DNA from: Solirubrobacterales bacterium
GTDB lineage: Bacteria; Actinomycetota; Thermoleophilia; Solirubrobacterales; 70-9
NCBI GenBank assembly: GCA_025450195.1
Contig: JANWHW010000038.1
Span: forward strand, 1-64,000
Reading direction: 5' to 3'
DNA: 64,000 bases
Positions 40,888 through 50,108 of this stretch are shown one piece after another. Position 1 is the stretch's first letter; each line of letters opens with the position of its first letter. A model generated the notes under the pieces. It ran no database searches. It was not told where the DNA came from and saw only the letters and a program-made list of their open reading frames with translations. The translations under genes and the position numbers were made by a program.

Positions 40888-40916
40888 TTAGGGTGACCTA
40901 ACTTAGGTTAACCTAA
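40888..40916. promoter_or_regulatory. DtxR/IdeR-type iron box upstream of the iron ABC operon
   Basis: TTAGGGTGACCTAACTTAGGTTAACCTAA; perfect palindrome TTAGGTTAACCTAA at 40903-40916. Confidence 0.8.
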
Positions 40917-40973
40917 TCAGGCTGGAGGGGTCGGGAGACCAGGCAAAGCCACGATGGCGACGAATACTCGCTC

Positions 40974-41363
40974 GTGGTCCCGCTTTTCCTCGCATTCCGG
41001 AAGCTCGCGCGGGCGGTCGTCGCCGTCTGCCGCGACCCCGAAACCAAGGCGCTGCCCTTCGTCGCGGGCGCTCTGGTGCTCTCCGGAACGATCGTCTACT
41101 GGCAATTCGAGGACTGGACCGTCGTCGAGTCCCTCTACTTCTCGATCGTCACCCTGACCACCGTGGGCTACGGAGACCTCACCCCGACGACGGCGGGAAC
41201 TCAGATCTTCACGATCGTCTACATCCTGACTGGGATCGGCGTGTTCGTCGCGTTGCTGGCCTCGGTCGCGCAGCAATACATCGCACAGAAGGCCGAGGCC
41301 CCTTCCGCGCGCGAGCGCCTGGGTGCCCGCCGGCAGCGCGGCCAGGCCGAAAATGGCGGTTAG
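40974..41363 (+). CDS. Two-TM potassium channel; GTG start
   Basis: Selectivity filter TLTTVGYGDLTP between two TM segments. Confidence 0.9.
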   Translation: MVPLFLAFRKLARAVVAVCRDPETKALPFVAGALVLSGTIVYWQFEDWTVVESLYFSIVTLTTVGYGDLTPTTAGTQIFTIVYILTGIGVFVALLASVAQQYIAQKAEAPSARERLGARRQRGQAENGG

Positions 41364-41367
41364 GCGT

Positions 41368-42264
41368 CTACCCCTCGCACCCCTGGATCGAGTCGGTGCC
41401 GGCTCCCCCACGACAGCGGTCGAAGCCAGACCCGCCACGCAGGCGGTCAGCCCCCCGGTTGCCCTTGAGCACATCGTTGCCGGCATTGCCCCTCAGCGCG
41501 TCCGGACCACCGCGACCGAGGAGGCGGTCCGTGCCTGCTCCCCCAAAGACGAGGTCGGCCGCGGCGCCGGCGCTGACGTAATCGTTGCCGCCCCCTGTAC
41601 AGACCAGGTCACGGCCTGCCAGCGAGGCGATCGTGTCGTTGCCACCCAAAGCGGCGATAACGTCACGGCTGTCGGTGCCGGTGATGGTGTCATTGCCCGT
41701 CGTTCCAATTATCGTGGTGGGGATGCCACGGCAGGTTGCCGCGGGGCCAATAACGCCGGTCGTGGCGGTGGCTTGGTTGTTGGTTGCGACCAGGTCTTTC
41801 TGGTCTCCCTTTACCGAGGCGGTGTTGCTGATCGGCCCGATCCGGCGAGGGATGACAGAGATGGTCACCGTCGCCGGGTCACCGTAGATGATCGTTGGCG
41901 CACTGAGTGTGCCGAGGCCACAGGTGACCTTCTTCCCTTTGCGCACGCACTGGCCTGAGCTCGCCGTGGCGGTGCGGAAGTCCACGCTGTTTGGGAGCTG
42001 ATCGGTAACGGTTACACCGGTCGCCGCGTCTGGGCCGAGGTTTTTAACCTGGATGGTGTAGGTGAGGATCGATCCGACGCTGACCGGGTCAGGGCTGTCG
42101 GTCTTGGTAATCGCCAGGTTGGTTGAGCCCGGCGCCGCCGCCCCGCCCACGCCGGCGAAGGCAAAGGCGAGAGCGGCGACCGGTACTGCCGTGAGAAACC
42201 ATGCGTAACGCGCCCATCGCTTAGAGCGCAGGGGGTTCAAGTGTGGACGCTGCATGAGAATCAT
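41368..42264 (-). CDS. Secreted protein with DUF11-like domain and Ca-binding RTX-like repeats
   Basis: AITKTDSPDPVSVGSILTYTIQVKNLGPDAATGVTVTDQLP; GGNDTI/GGAGTDR-type repeats. Confidence 0.85.
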   Translation of the reverse strand: MILMQRPHLNPLRSKRWARYAWFLTAVPVAALAFAFAGVGGAAAPGSTNLAITKTDSPDPVSVGSILTYTIQVKNLGPDAATGVTVTDQLPNSVDFRTATASSGQCVRKGKKVTCGLGTLSAPTIIYGDPATVTISVIPRRIGPISNTASVKGDQKDLVATNNQATATTGVIGPAATCRGIPTTIIGTTGNDTITGTDSRDVIAALGGNDTIASLAGRDLVCTGGGNDYVSAGAAADLVFGGAGTDRLLGRGGPDALRGNAGNDVLKGNRGADRLRGGSGFDRCRGGAGTDSIQGCEG

Positions 42265-42297
42265 CCTTTCCTGTTTCTCAGCCTTACTGGTCGTTAC

Positions 42298-42744
42298 TCA
42301 GCTCTGCTGATCTTTCCTGAGCTTTGCCGCGGCTTTTACGCACTGGCTGAACGGCGTGCCTTTCTCGCCTTTGACGTGTTTTTTGCTCATGCCTTTGCAG
42401 GCTTTGCTCGGAGTAAGTTTTTCGTTGTTGGCGGCTTTCGCCATCGCGGTAACGCACTGGCTGAACGGCGTGCCTTTCTCGCCTTTGACGTGTTTTTTGC
42501 TCTGGTCTTTGCAGTAGACGCCGTAGGCTTTGGCCTTCTCTGGCAGGCTCGCGCCCGGTCCTGGAGTTTTGGGGCCTTCCGGTGTGTATTTCGGGCCGTT
42601 GCTTTGTCCATCGCCCTGACCGGGGTTCGTGGGTTGGCTCGCCAGAGCCATGGCAGGCGTCACAGCAAGGGCGAGTGCTCCAAGAACCATCGCGATCTTC
42701 ATTTGCAGCTTCATGGTGCCTCCATCAAAATCATGGAGCCCCAA
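42298..42744 (-). CDS. Small secreted protein with duplicated KKHVKGEKGTPFSQCV module
   Basis: N-term signal peptide; two copies of the module. Confidence 0.75.
   Translation of the reverse strand: MGLHDFDGGTMKLQMKIAMVLGALALAVTPAMALASQPTNPGQGDGQSNGPKYTPEGPKTPGPGASLPEKAKAYGVYCKDQSKKHVKGEKGTPFSQCVTAMAKAANNEKLTPSKACKGMSKKHVKGEKGTPFSQCVKAAAKLRKDQQS
42338..42388 (-). repeat. 51-bp exact intragenic repeat, copy 1
   Basis: ACGCACTGGCTGAACGGCGTGCCTTTCTCGCCTTTGACGTGTTTTTTGCTC. Confidence 0.95.
42452..42502 (-). repeat. 51-bp exact intragenic repeat, copy 2 (114 bp apart, in frame)
   Basis: Identical to 42338-42388. Confidence 0.95.
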
Positions 42745-42823
42745 TCAGCGAGACTCCTTTTGCCTTTCTGGGGCCTAAACGCTACTCGGCGCCGCTCGTC
42801 AGGCCCTATCCGTCGCAGCACCC

Positions 42824-44248
42824 TTAGGGTTTTTTGCCGGCTTCGAGTTCCGGGGAGGCCTCTTCGGTTTCAACAGCCTGCGTGGGTCCGTTCCCATGCG
42901 TTTCGGGCGCGGAGTGGCTGGGTGGGGACGATGAGGCTTCCTTTTTGGCGCTGGGACTAGATGTTGGCTTCGACGAGTGCGCAGGATGGCTCTGGGCCCC
43001 GGCGGATCCGTGGCTGGCGGCTTTGTGGCTTGCCGCCGTCTGCTGTCCGTGCGCGGAGGCGCTGGGACGCTGCTTTTCGTGCCCCTTACCGTGAGGGTGG
43101 GCGGCAGAGTTGCCTTGAGAGGCGGGGGCCGCAGTGACTTTGGCCTTGGCACCGCTGGGCTTCGCGGCCTGGGAGGCGCCGCGCTGACTGGCGCCTTTTG
43201 CCGCCGCCGGGCTTGCCGTGGCCCCAGCGGAGTCTGGCTGCGCTCCCGCCGCCCCGGTACCCGCCGCTGGCCCCGCTTGAGTCTCCTGCGAACCACCGCC
43301 GCCCGGCAACCCGACATCGATCATGCCACCGCGGTCCGCCGCACCGACGCCGATCGCGGCCACGACTGCCACAGTCGCCGCACCCTTGATTGCCGCTGAG
43401 GCGCCAAGCGTTTGAGCTGCCCCCCCACTGAGGACAGTCGCGAGGCCTCCGCCAGCGGCGCCGTGGCCCCCGAACAGGCCCTGTAGCAAGCCTGCCGCGA
43501 CGATGGCTGGCAGCGGCGAAAGCGCGGCGAGGTCTCGCTCGCGGCTCTTGATTTCCTCGCGGAAGCTGCGGCAGCTCGCGCAGGTGCGCAGATGTGCCCG
43601 GAGGTCGCGGCGGCGGGTGACCCGCCCGTCGCCATCGGATAGAGCCTTGGTCACCGTCTCGCAGCTCATCTGCCGTCCCTCATCCATCTGCCGCAGGCTC
43701 AGTCGCGCCTCGTAGAGGGTTTGGCGAGCGACTGCGGGGGAGGTTCCGAGCGCAGTCCCGATTTCGTCGAAGTCGAGGCCCGCCAACTCGCGCATGACGA
43801 GGGCGCCGCACTGGCGCTCGGGCAGCTCGTCCAGGTCGGAGATCAGCTGCCGCAACCGCTCCCTCGAGGCCGCCGTCTCGGTCAGGCCAGATCCAACTGC
43901 CCCTAACTCGGGGTCGAGCTGGCGCGTCTCGCGGCGACGACGGAGCAGCGCGATCGACTCGTTGTGGGCAATCCGGTAGAGCCATGGCTTCAGCTGTATT
44001 CGCCGCTCCTCGCCCGGCAGCGCCCCCAGCACCTTCACCATGGTGTTCTGCAGTGCGTCTTGGGCATCCTGGGAGTTGCCGACGATCGCCAGGCAATAGC
44101 GGTACAGGCTCTGGTGGTAGCGATTGAAGATCGCCGCGAAGGCACGCTTGTCTCCCTTGACCGCGCGCTGCGCGAGGCGGTGGTCGGAGAGCACGCGCGT
44201 CATCCCCGAACCAGAACCAAGCCCGCTTGGCACTGCCGCTTCGCTCAT
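42824..44248 (-). CDS. ECF-type sigma factor fused to zf-HC2-like anti-sigma segment, TM and Ala/Ser/His-rich tail
   Basis: Sigma70 r2 FAAIFNRYHQSLYRYCLAIVGNSQDAQDALQNT, r4 LPERQCGALVMRELAGLDFDEIGTALGTSPAVARQTLYEAR, HLRTCASC, hydrophobic AATVAVVAAIGVGA. Confidence 0.9.
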   Translation of the reverse strand: MSEAAVPSGLGSGSGMTRVLSDHRLAQRAVKGDKRAFAAIFNRYHQSLYRYCLAIVGNSQDAQDALQNTMVKVLGALPGEERRIQLKPWLYRIAHNESIALLRRRRETRQLDPELGAVGSGLTETAASRERLRQLISDLDELPERQCGALVMRELAGLDFDEIGTALGTSPAVARQTLYEARLSLRQMDEGRQMSCETVTKALSDGDGRVTRRRDLRAHLRTCASCRSFREEIKSRERDLAALSPLPAIVAAGLLQGLFGGHGAAGGGLATVLSGGAAQTLGASAAIKGAATVAVVAAIGVGAADRGGMIDVGLPGGGGSQETQAGPAAGTGAAGAQPDSAGATASPAAAKGASQRGASQAAKPSGAKAKVTAAPASQGNSAAHPHGKGHEKQRPSASAHGQQTAASHKAASHGSAGAQSHPAHSSKPTSSPSAKKEASSSPPSHSAPETHGNGPTQAVETEEASPELEAGKKP

Positions 44249-44417
44249 TTGTCACTGTGCCCATCGCATGCCATCCGTTCAAGGTTAGGACGTTTTTTGC
44301 TCATTCCCTAAACGCGGACAGACGCAGCGTTGTCAGCCTCTACCGAGGTAAGCGCCGATTGGACTTTTGCTCTAGTTCCCCGAGAACGCTCCGACTCTCC
44401 GAGAAACGCCACCCGTC

Positions 44418-45089
44418 ATGACAAGGGTCCGTTCGACGAGCATGGCTGGGCATATGTCACACGAGCACACCCACGGGCACGGCCATAGCCACGGCCTGAT
44501 CGACCCCTCGATCAAACGCTCTCGCGCTGGGCTGCGGGCTGTCGCCCTCTCGCTTGCGATCCTCGGCATCACCGCCCTGGCTCAGGTTGCGATCTTCCTT
44601 GCCACGGGCAGCATCGCCCTGCTCGCCGACCTGATCCACAACTTCGGCGATGCCGCGACGGCGATTCCGCTCGGCATCGCCTTCTTGATGCGCTCCGAGC
44701 AGGCCGAGCGCTATGCCGGCTACTTCGTCGTCCTCGCGATCTTCTTCTCGGCTTGCGTCGCCGCCTATGAGGCGATCATCCGCCTGATCGAGCCGCGAAA
44801 CGTCGAGCACCTGGGCGCACTGGCCGCCGCCGGGCTGATCGGATTCGGCGGCAACTGGCTCGCCGCGATCGTCCGTACCAACGCCGGCCGCACGCTCGCC
44901 AGCCCCGCCCTCGTCGCGGACGGTAACCACGCGAAGGCCGATGCCTACGTCAGCCTTGCCGTGGTCGCCAGCGCCGCCACCGTCGCGTTCGGCCTCCAGC
45001 TTGCCGATCCGCTGATCGGGCTCGGCATCACCGCCCTCATCATGCGGATTACCTGGCAGTCGTGGCGCACCGTGCGCGGCGGCCACTAA
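44418..45089 (+). CDS. Cation diffusion facilitator (short form, no C-terminal cytosolic domain)
   Basis: HEHTHGHGHSHG, LLADLIHNFGDAATAIPL, ADGNHAKADAYVSL. Confidence 0.88.
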   Translation: MTRVRSTSMAGHMSHEHTHGHGHSHGLIDPSIKRSRAGLRAVALSLAILGITALAQVAIFLATGSIALLADLIHNFGDAATAIPLGIAFLMRSEQAERYAGYFVVLAIFFSACVAAYEAIIRLIEPRNVEHLGALAAAGLIGFGGNWLAAIVRTNAGRTLASPALVADGNHAKADAYVSLAVVASAATVAFGLQLADPLIGLGITALIMRITWQSWRTVRGGH

Positions 45090-45205
45090 GGCCCTTGACC
45101 ACCGCTGGGATCGATACGTTCACAGCGACGTGTCGAGGATGAGCGCGAACATAACCATCGCAAACAGGAAGGCGAGCTGTCGACTGCTCATTTCTTCCTC
45201 GGCGA
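45085..45205 (-). pseudogene. N-terminal remnant of a DHA2-type MFS gene
   Basis: Minus strand VAEEEMSSRQLAFLFAMVMFALILDTSL then, after adding one A, MNVSIPAVVKGL; compare intact 47568..49169 AAEEARGDRRLALLLAMAMFVFVIDTSLMNVSISAVVRDL. Confidence 0.8.
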
Positions 45206-45209
45206 CGCC

Positions 45210-45806
45210 ATGAGCCCTCGTCCTGGCCTCAGTGATTTCGACCTAGGTGGGGCGCTTCCGGGGACACCGGGGGAACACCGACGCTTGATCGCTTACGCAA
45301 TGCTTCGCATCACCGGGCTGACGGTGGGACTTTTGGCCCTCTACGCGTTCGTGCCTATTCCAGGTGCAAACTCGGGAGGCGTCGCGCTCCTCGGCATGAT
45401 CGTCGGCCTACTGCTCTTCGTCGCCTTAGTCGGCTGGCAAATCCGCCGGATCGTGGGCGACCAGCACCCGGTGTTGCGGGCGATCGAAGCCGTTGCGCTT
45501 GCCATCCCTCTGCTGGTCGTCGTCTTCGCCTTTACCTACCTGATGCTCTCGCGCGCGAACCCGGCGAGCTTCTCCGAGCACCTTGACCGCGTCGACGCCT
45601 TCTACTACACGACCTCGACGCTCACCACCGTCGGCTTCGGCGACATCACCGCCGAGGCCTCCGGGGCTCGAATTCTCGTCACCGTCCAAATGCTGTTCGA
45701 CCTCGCCCTGATCGCGGGGCTGGTGCGCCTGGTCATCCTCGCCACGCGCACTGGCTTACGGCGGCAGAGCACGGAGGGAGGACTCCGCAGCGACAGCGGA
45801 GAATGA
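45210..45806 (+). CDS. Ion channel protein (K+ channel pore motif)
   Basis: YYTTSTLTTVGFGDITAEASGARI with flanking TM segments. Confidence 0.9.
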   Translation: MSPRPGLSDFDLGGALPGTPGEHRRLIAYAMLRITGLTVGLLALYAFVPIPGANSGGVALLGMIVGLLLFVALVGWQIRRIVGDQHPVLRAIEAVALAIPLLVVVFAFTYLMLSRANPASFSEHLDRVDAFYYTTSTLTTVGFGDITAEASGARILVTVQMLFDLALIAGLVRLVILATRTGLRRQSTEGGLRSDSGE

Positions 45807-45809
45807 TCG

Positions 45810-45884
45810 AGCCTGCCGCGCGGCGGCGAGGGCCGCCTCAAACTGCCCCTCGACCTCAGGGCTGAGCGACGTCTGAATGACGTG
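45810..45884 (-). pseudogene. C-terminal remnant of a DUF1269 gene
   Basis: Minus strand HVIQTSLSPEVEGQFEAALAAARQA versus intact 49226..49726 HVIQTSLSGEVEAQLADALASAERNA. Confidence 0.75.
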
Positions 45885-45917
45885 AGTGCCAGCTGGCCTT
45901 TCGACTAGGCTGGCCTG

Positions 45918-47510
45918 GTGGCCAAGCGGGGCGTCCTTACGGTCTTGGCGGCAGCTCAGTTCCTGATGGTGCTCGACCAAGCGGTGATGAATGTTGCGAT
46001 CTCGCAGCTCGTCGCCGACTTCGACACCACGGTGACGACGATCCAAGCGGTGATAGCACTCTACGCGCTGGTCATGGCGGGACTGATGCTCACCGGCGGC
46101 AAGTTGGGAGATCTCCTAGGAAGGCGGCGAGCCTTCGCGATCGGTCTCTGCATATACGGGGTCGGCTCCGCGCTGACCGCCGTCTCGTGGAACGTGCCAT
46201 CCCTGATGTTCGGCTGGTCGGTGCTGGAGGGGATCGGCGCCGCCCTGGTGCTGCCGGCGATGGTCGCCCTCGTAGCGGCCAACTTCGAGGGTCAGGACAG
46301 GGCGCTGGCCTATGGGGTCCTAGGCGGAGTAGCCGGGGCTGGTATTGCTGTCGGCCCGATCCTCGGAGGTTGGGTGACGACCGAGCTCACCTGGCGGCTC
46401 GTGTTCGCCGGAGAGGTGGTCGTGGCGATCGGCATCCTGCTCGGCACCCGCATGATCCGAGAGGCGCCCCGAGTCGAGGCCCGCTCGGGCCTCGACTGGA
46501 TCGGGAGCGCGCTCTCCGCGCTTGGCCTTGGCCTCGTCGTGCTCGGCGTGCTGCAGGCCAGCAACTGGGGCTGGCTCCAGCCGCGCAGCTCACCACTGGA
46601 GCCCTTTGGGTTCTCACTAACGCCGTTCGTGATCGCGGCCGGTGGTGTCTTGCTTGCCGCTTTCGTGGCCTGGGAGCGCCGCCGCGAGGAGCGCGGCGGC
46701 GACCCGCTCCTACATCTACGCCTTCTTCGTATACCCAGTCTGCGCGGCGGCCTTTCGATGCTGCTCGCTCAGAATTTGATCTTGATGGGGATTTTCTTCA
46801 CCGTCCCCCTCTTCCTGCAAATCGTCCAGGGCCTCGATGCGCTGGAGACCGGCGTGCGGATGCTGCCAGCCTCCGTGGGGCTTTTTGCCAGTGCGCTTGC
46901 CGGGTCCGCCCTGGCGAAGCGCTTTGCCGCAAAGACCCTGGTACGAGTCGGTATTGCCATCGTCTTCGTTGCCACCCTCCTTCTGCTCGACACGATCGAG
47001 CCGCAGCTGGACAACACCTCGTTCTTGATCGCGATGGGGGTGCTGGGAATTGGCATGGGGCTGATCGTCTCCCAGCTCGGAAACGTCGTTCAGTCGGCCG
47101 TCGTGGACCGAGACCGCAGCGAGGCCGGCGGCCTGCAGAACACCGCCCAGCAGCTCGGCTCCTCACTCGGAACGGCTTTTCTGGGGGCCGTGGTGCTCAC
47201 TGGCCTGCTTACGGCTTTCTCAGCCAACATCGCGGCAAATCCTCGTATTGCCGATGAGGTCCAAGCGCAGGTACACACCCAACTGAGCGCGGGCGGCAGC
47301 TTCGTCGCATCCACCCAGATCGAATCCGCCGCGACGAAGGCAGGCCTTGACCGAAAAACGGTCACAGAGGTGGTGGACGATTACGAAGACGCCCAACTCA
47401 AGGCTCTGAAGACCGCGCTCCTCTTCGCGGCCTTTGTTGTCCTCGCCTCGTTCTTCGCCACGCGGCATCTGCCTGTTCAGCGCTTCGATGAGCTTCGAGC
47501 GCCCGGCTGA
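45918..47510 (+). CDS. DHA2-type MFS transporter
   Basis: LDQAVMNVAISQLVADFDTTVTTIQ, GGKLGDLLGRRRAF; about 14 TM segments. Confidence 0.92.
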   Translation: MAKRGVLTVLAAAQFLMVLDQAVMNVAISQLVADFDTTVTTIQAVIALYALVMAGLMLTGGKLGDLLGRRRAFAIGLCIYGVGSALTAVSWNVPSLMFGWSVLEGIGAALVLPAMVALVAANFEGQDRALAYGVLGGVAGAGIAVGPILGGWVTTELTWRLVFAGEVVVAIGILLGTRMIREAPRVEARSGLDWIGSALSALGLGLVVLGVLQASNWGWLQPRSSPLEPFGFSLTPFVIAAGGVLLAAFVAWERRREERGGDPLLHLRLLRIPSLRGGLSMLLAQNLILMGIFFTVPLFLQIVQGLDALETGVRMLPASVGLFASALAGSALAKRFAAKTLVRVGIAIVFVATLLLLDTIEPQLDNTSFLIAMGVLGIGMGLIVSQLGNVVQSAVVDRDRSEAGGLQNTAQQLGSSLGTAFLGAVVLTGLLTAFSANIAANPRIADEVQAQVHTQLSAGGSFVASTQIESAATKAGLDRKTVTEVVDDYEDAQLKALKTALLFAAFVVLASFFATRHLPVQRFDELRAPG

Positions 47511-47567
47511 CGATTGTGTCGGCAGTCCTCGCCGGCCCTTATGCAGCGGCAAGGGTCGCGGGGATCC

Positions 47568-49169
47568 TTAGCCCGGCGCAGAGCCCGCAACCGCGGCGGA
47601 GGGCGTGGGATCTGGCAAGCGAATCATGCGGAGGGAAGCGAGAAACCCGATCAAGGCAGCGAGAAACGGAACGAGCAACGCCACCTGGAGGGCGAGCGGT
47701 CTCGCGGCCGTATTGATGCTGACAATCTCCTCGCGAACGTCCTCGGGCTGGCCGGCAAGCAGTTCTTCCAGCTGAGCGTTGCTCATCACCTGCGCGTCAT
47801 CCTCCAGCGCATCGGCGACGCGCTGCTGCTCGGGCGGGCTCAGCACGTTGCTCGCCTCCGACTTCTGGGTGAAGGCGATTGAGAGTGCGGCCAGCATGAT
47901 CGCGCCGGCGAACGCCAATCCCAGGGACAGGCCGAAGGACCCGGTTGCCGAGTTGACGCCGGCCGCCTCTCCGACCCGTTCCTCCGAGATCGGGGACAGG
48001 GTGTAGTTATTGAGTTGAGACACCAGCAGGCCAAGCCCCGCTCCAGCGAGTACGAGTGGAGCGGCGAGGTACCAACCGGTGTCGGCGCGCGGGACGATCG
48101 GGATCAGCAGCGCCATCGCCACCAAGAGCAGCGCAAACCCGACCAGGATGAGGCTGCTGGGGCGGCGCTTCCCCGCCCTTTTCCCGGCGACCAGCGCCAC
48201 CGCGAACATGGTGAGGGAGAGGGGCGCAAGGGACAGGCCCGCCTGCATCGCGTTGTAGTCGAGCACCATCTGCAGGTAGATCGGCAGCGTGATCAGCATC
48301 CCGCCGAGGGCTATCTGCTGGAGGATTCCTTGGGAGATTCCGAAGCTGAACAGCTTGGATTCGAACAGGTGCGGGTCGAGCAGGACGGGCTTGCCTTCGC
48401 GCTTGCGGCGCAGCAGCCAATAGACCAGGGTGCCCATCGCTGCCAGCCCCACAGCCAGGAGCGCGCCCACCGACTCGCCCCCCTCCTGCCAGGCCAAGAC
48501 CCCGAGCACGAGGCCGCCCATCCCCAGGACCGAGAGGACCGAGCCGACTTTGTCCACGCCTCGATCGCCCGTGTATGGCACGTCGCGGAGCGACCGCCTG
48601 CTGCCGAGCAGGACGATGGCGATGATGACGGCCTCGAGCATGAAGCCGACGCGCCAGGACAGATAGGTCGTCAGGAAGCCTCCGAGCAAGGGTCCGATAG
48701 CGGCGGCGATCGCAGCCGAGGCTCCGACCAGAGCGTAGGCCTTCGCCTGGGCGGTCCCTTCGAAGTTGCCGTGGATCAGGGACTGCATCGCGGGCAGGTA
48801 CAACGAGGCGCCGAGGCCGCCAATCACCGCCCAGAAGATGATGATCGCAGCCAGATCCTGGGCGACCACCATCGCCAGAGCGCCCGACACGTACAGCAGC
48901 AGACCGAGGACGTAGGCCCGCTTGCGGCCGAAGAGGTCACCGATCTTGCTGCCGATCAAGATGAAGGCGGCAGAGACCAGCGCCTCGATCGCGACCGCCG
49001 ACTGCACGCCGCTCACGGTCGTGTCGAGGTCTCGGACGACCGCGGAGATCGAGACGTTCATCAGCGACGTGTCGATGACGAACACGAACATCGCCATCGC
49101 GAGCAGGAGGGCGAGCCGTCGATCGCCCCTCGCCTCCTCGGCAGCGGACGTATCGGCACTCTCAGTCAT
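47568..49169 (-). CDS. DHA2-type MFS transporter
   Basis: VIDTSLMNVSISAVVRDLDTTVSGVQ, GSKIGDLFGRKRAYV. Confidence 0.92.
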   Translation of the reverse strand: MTESADTSAAEEARGDRRLALLLAMAMFVFVIDTSLMNVSISAVVRDLDTTVSGVQSAVAIEALVSAAFILIGSKIGDLFGRKRAYVLGLLLYVSGALAMVVAQDLAAIIIFWAVIGGLGASLYLPAMQSLIHGNFEGTAQAKAYALVGASAAIAAAIGPLLGGFLTTYLSWRVGFMLEAVIIAIVLLGSRRSLRDVPYTGDRGVDKVGSVLSVLGMGGLVLGVLAWQEGGESVGALLAVGLAAMGTLVYWLLRRKREGKPVLLDPHLFESKLFSFGISQGILQQIALGGMLITLPIYLQMVLDYNAMQAGLSLAPLSLTMFAVALVAGKRAGKRRPSSLILVGFALLLVAMALLIPIVPRADTGWYLAAPLVLAGAGLGLLVSQLNNYTLSPISEERVGEAAGVNSATGSFGLSLGLAFAGAIMLAALSIAFTQKSEASNVLSPPEQQRVADALEDDAQVMSNAQLEELLAGQPEDVREEIVSINTAARPLALQVALLVPFLAALIGFLASLRMIRLPDPTPSAAVAGSAPG

Positions 49170-49225
49170 GGCAGATGCTCACCCCTCCAGCCGAGGAGTA
49201 GTACGGGAGCAGCGACGGCGAGTGA

Positions 49226-49726
49226 CTATGCGTTCCGCTCGGCCGAAGCGAGAGCGTCCGCAAGTTGCGCCTCGACCTCGCCGCTCAGCGAGGTCTGGAT
49301 CACGTGCCCGTGCTCCTTGACGCGCGGTAGGGCCTTCTCGGGATCGAAGTTGCGTGCGAGGAAGATCAGCGCGGCACAACCGGGCTCGAGGTTTTCGCTT
49401 AGCTCCTTGACGAAGCTCTCGGCAACTCCGGCGTCCCCGAACATGCTCTTCCAGACTGCGCCACCCGCGAGCGCGCCCGCGGCCAAGCCGAACAGCGGCG
49501 CCATGAGCAGGTAGCCGATCAGGCCGCCCGAAATCGCACCGCTGATGGCGGCGCCGCCGACACCCGTGCTGCCCTGGCGGACCTCCAGCGTGCCGTCCTC
49601 GTCGCGGACCATTACGACGGCGTCCTCGACCTTGATTACGCCGTCCGTGACGCCTTTGCGTAGGTTCTCGCGAGCCCGCTCGACCGTGGCCTGATCGGGG
49701 TACGCAATCGCAATCAGCTCACTCAC
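49226..49726 (-). CDS. DUF1269 family protein
   Basis: ELIAIAYPDQATVERARENLRKG..VKVEDAVVMVRDEDGTLEVRQG, Gly-rich TM segment. Confidence 0.85.
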   Translation of the reverse strand: MSELIAIAYPDQATVERARENLRKGVTDGVIKVEDAVVMVRDEDGTLEVRQGSTGVGGAAISGAISGGLIGYLLMAPLFGLAAGALAGGAVWKSMFGDAGVAESFVKELSENLEPGCAALIFLARNFDPEKALPRVKEHGHVIQTSLSGEVEAQLADALASAERNA

Positions 49727-49825
49727 GCTTCTCCTCCGCTCCTAGGCAAGACGGCTGTGATTGCGGTCGATACTACTCTCGCGCTGCTGACCTGAATTCC
49801 GGCGACCGCCTTCGCCCGATCGCTC

Positions 49826-50095
49826 TCAGGCTCCCAACAGCTTGGCCTTCTGCGCAGCGAACTCCTCCTCGGTGATGACGCCCTGCGCTTTCAGCTCGCC
49901 CAGCTCCTTCAACTGGTCGATGGTCGAGCTGCCGGCCGCCGGAGCGGCGGCGGGAGCGGCCGCTTGGGGCGGCGCTTCGGTGGCTTCCTGCTCTGCCCAG
50001 CGCTCGCCCTGGCGTTTGGAGACGCGGTTGCTGACGGACGTTGCGGTGCCGGCGATGACAGCGGTGCGGGCGACACCTCGAAGTAGTCCTGGCAT
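49826..50095 (-). CDS. SHOCT-domain small protein
   Basis: STIDQLKELGELKAQGVITEEEFAAQKAKLLGA. Confidence 0.85.
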   Translation of the reverse strand: MPGLLRGVARTAVIAGTATSVSNRVSKRQGERWAEQEATEAPPQAAAPAAAPAAGSSTIDQLKELGELKAQGVITEEEFAAQKAKLLGA

Positions 50096-50108
50096 GGAGA
50101 GCCTCCTC

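Noticed and set aside
48015-49514. 499-aa + ORF
   Set aside because: Antisense to the MFS and DUF1269 genes; Glu/Gln/Arg-rich shadow
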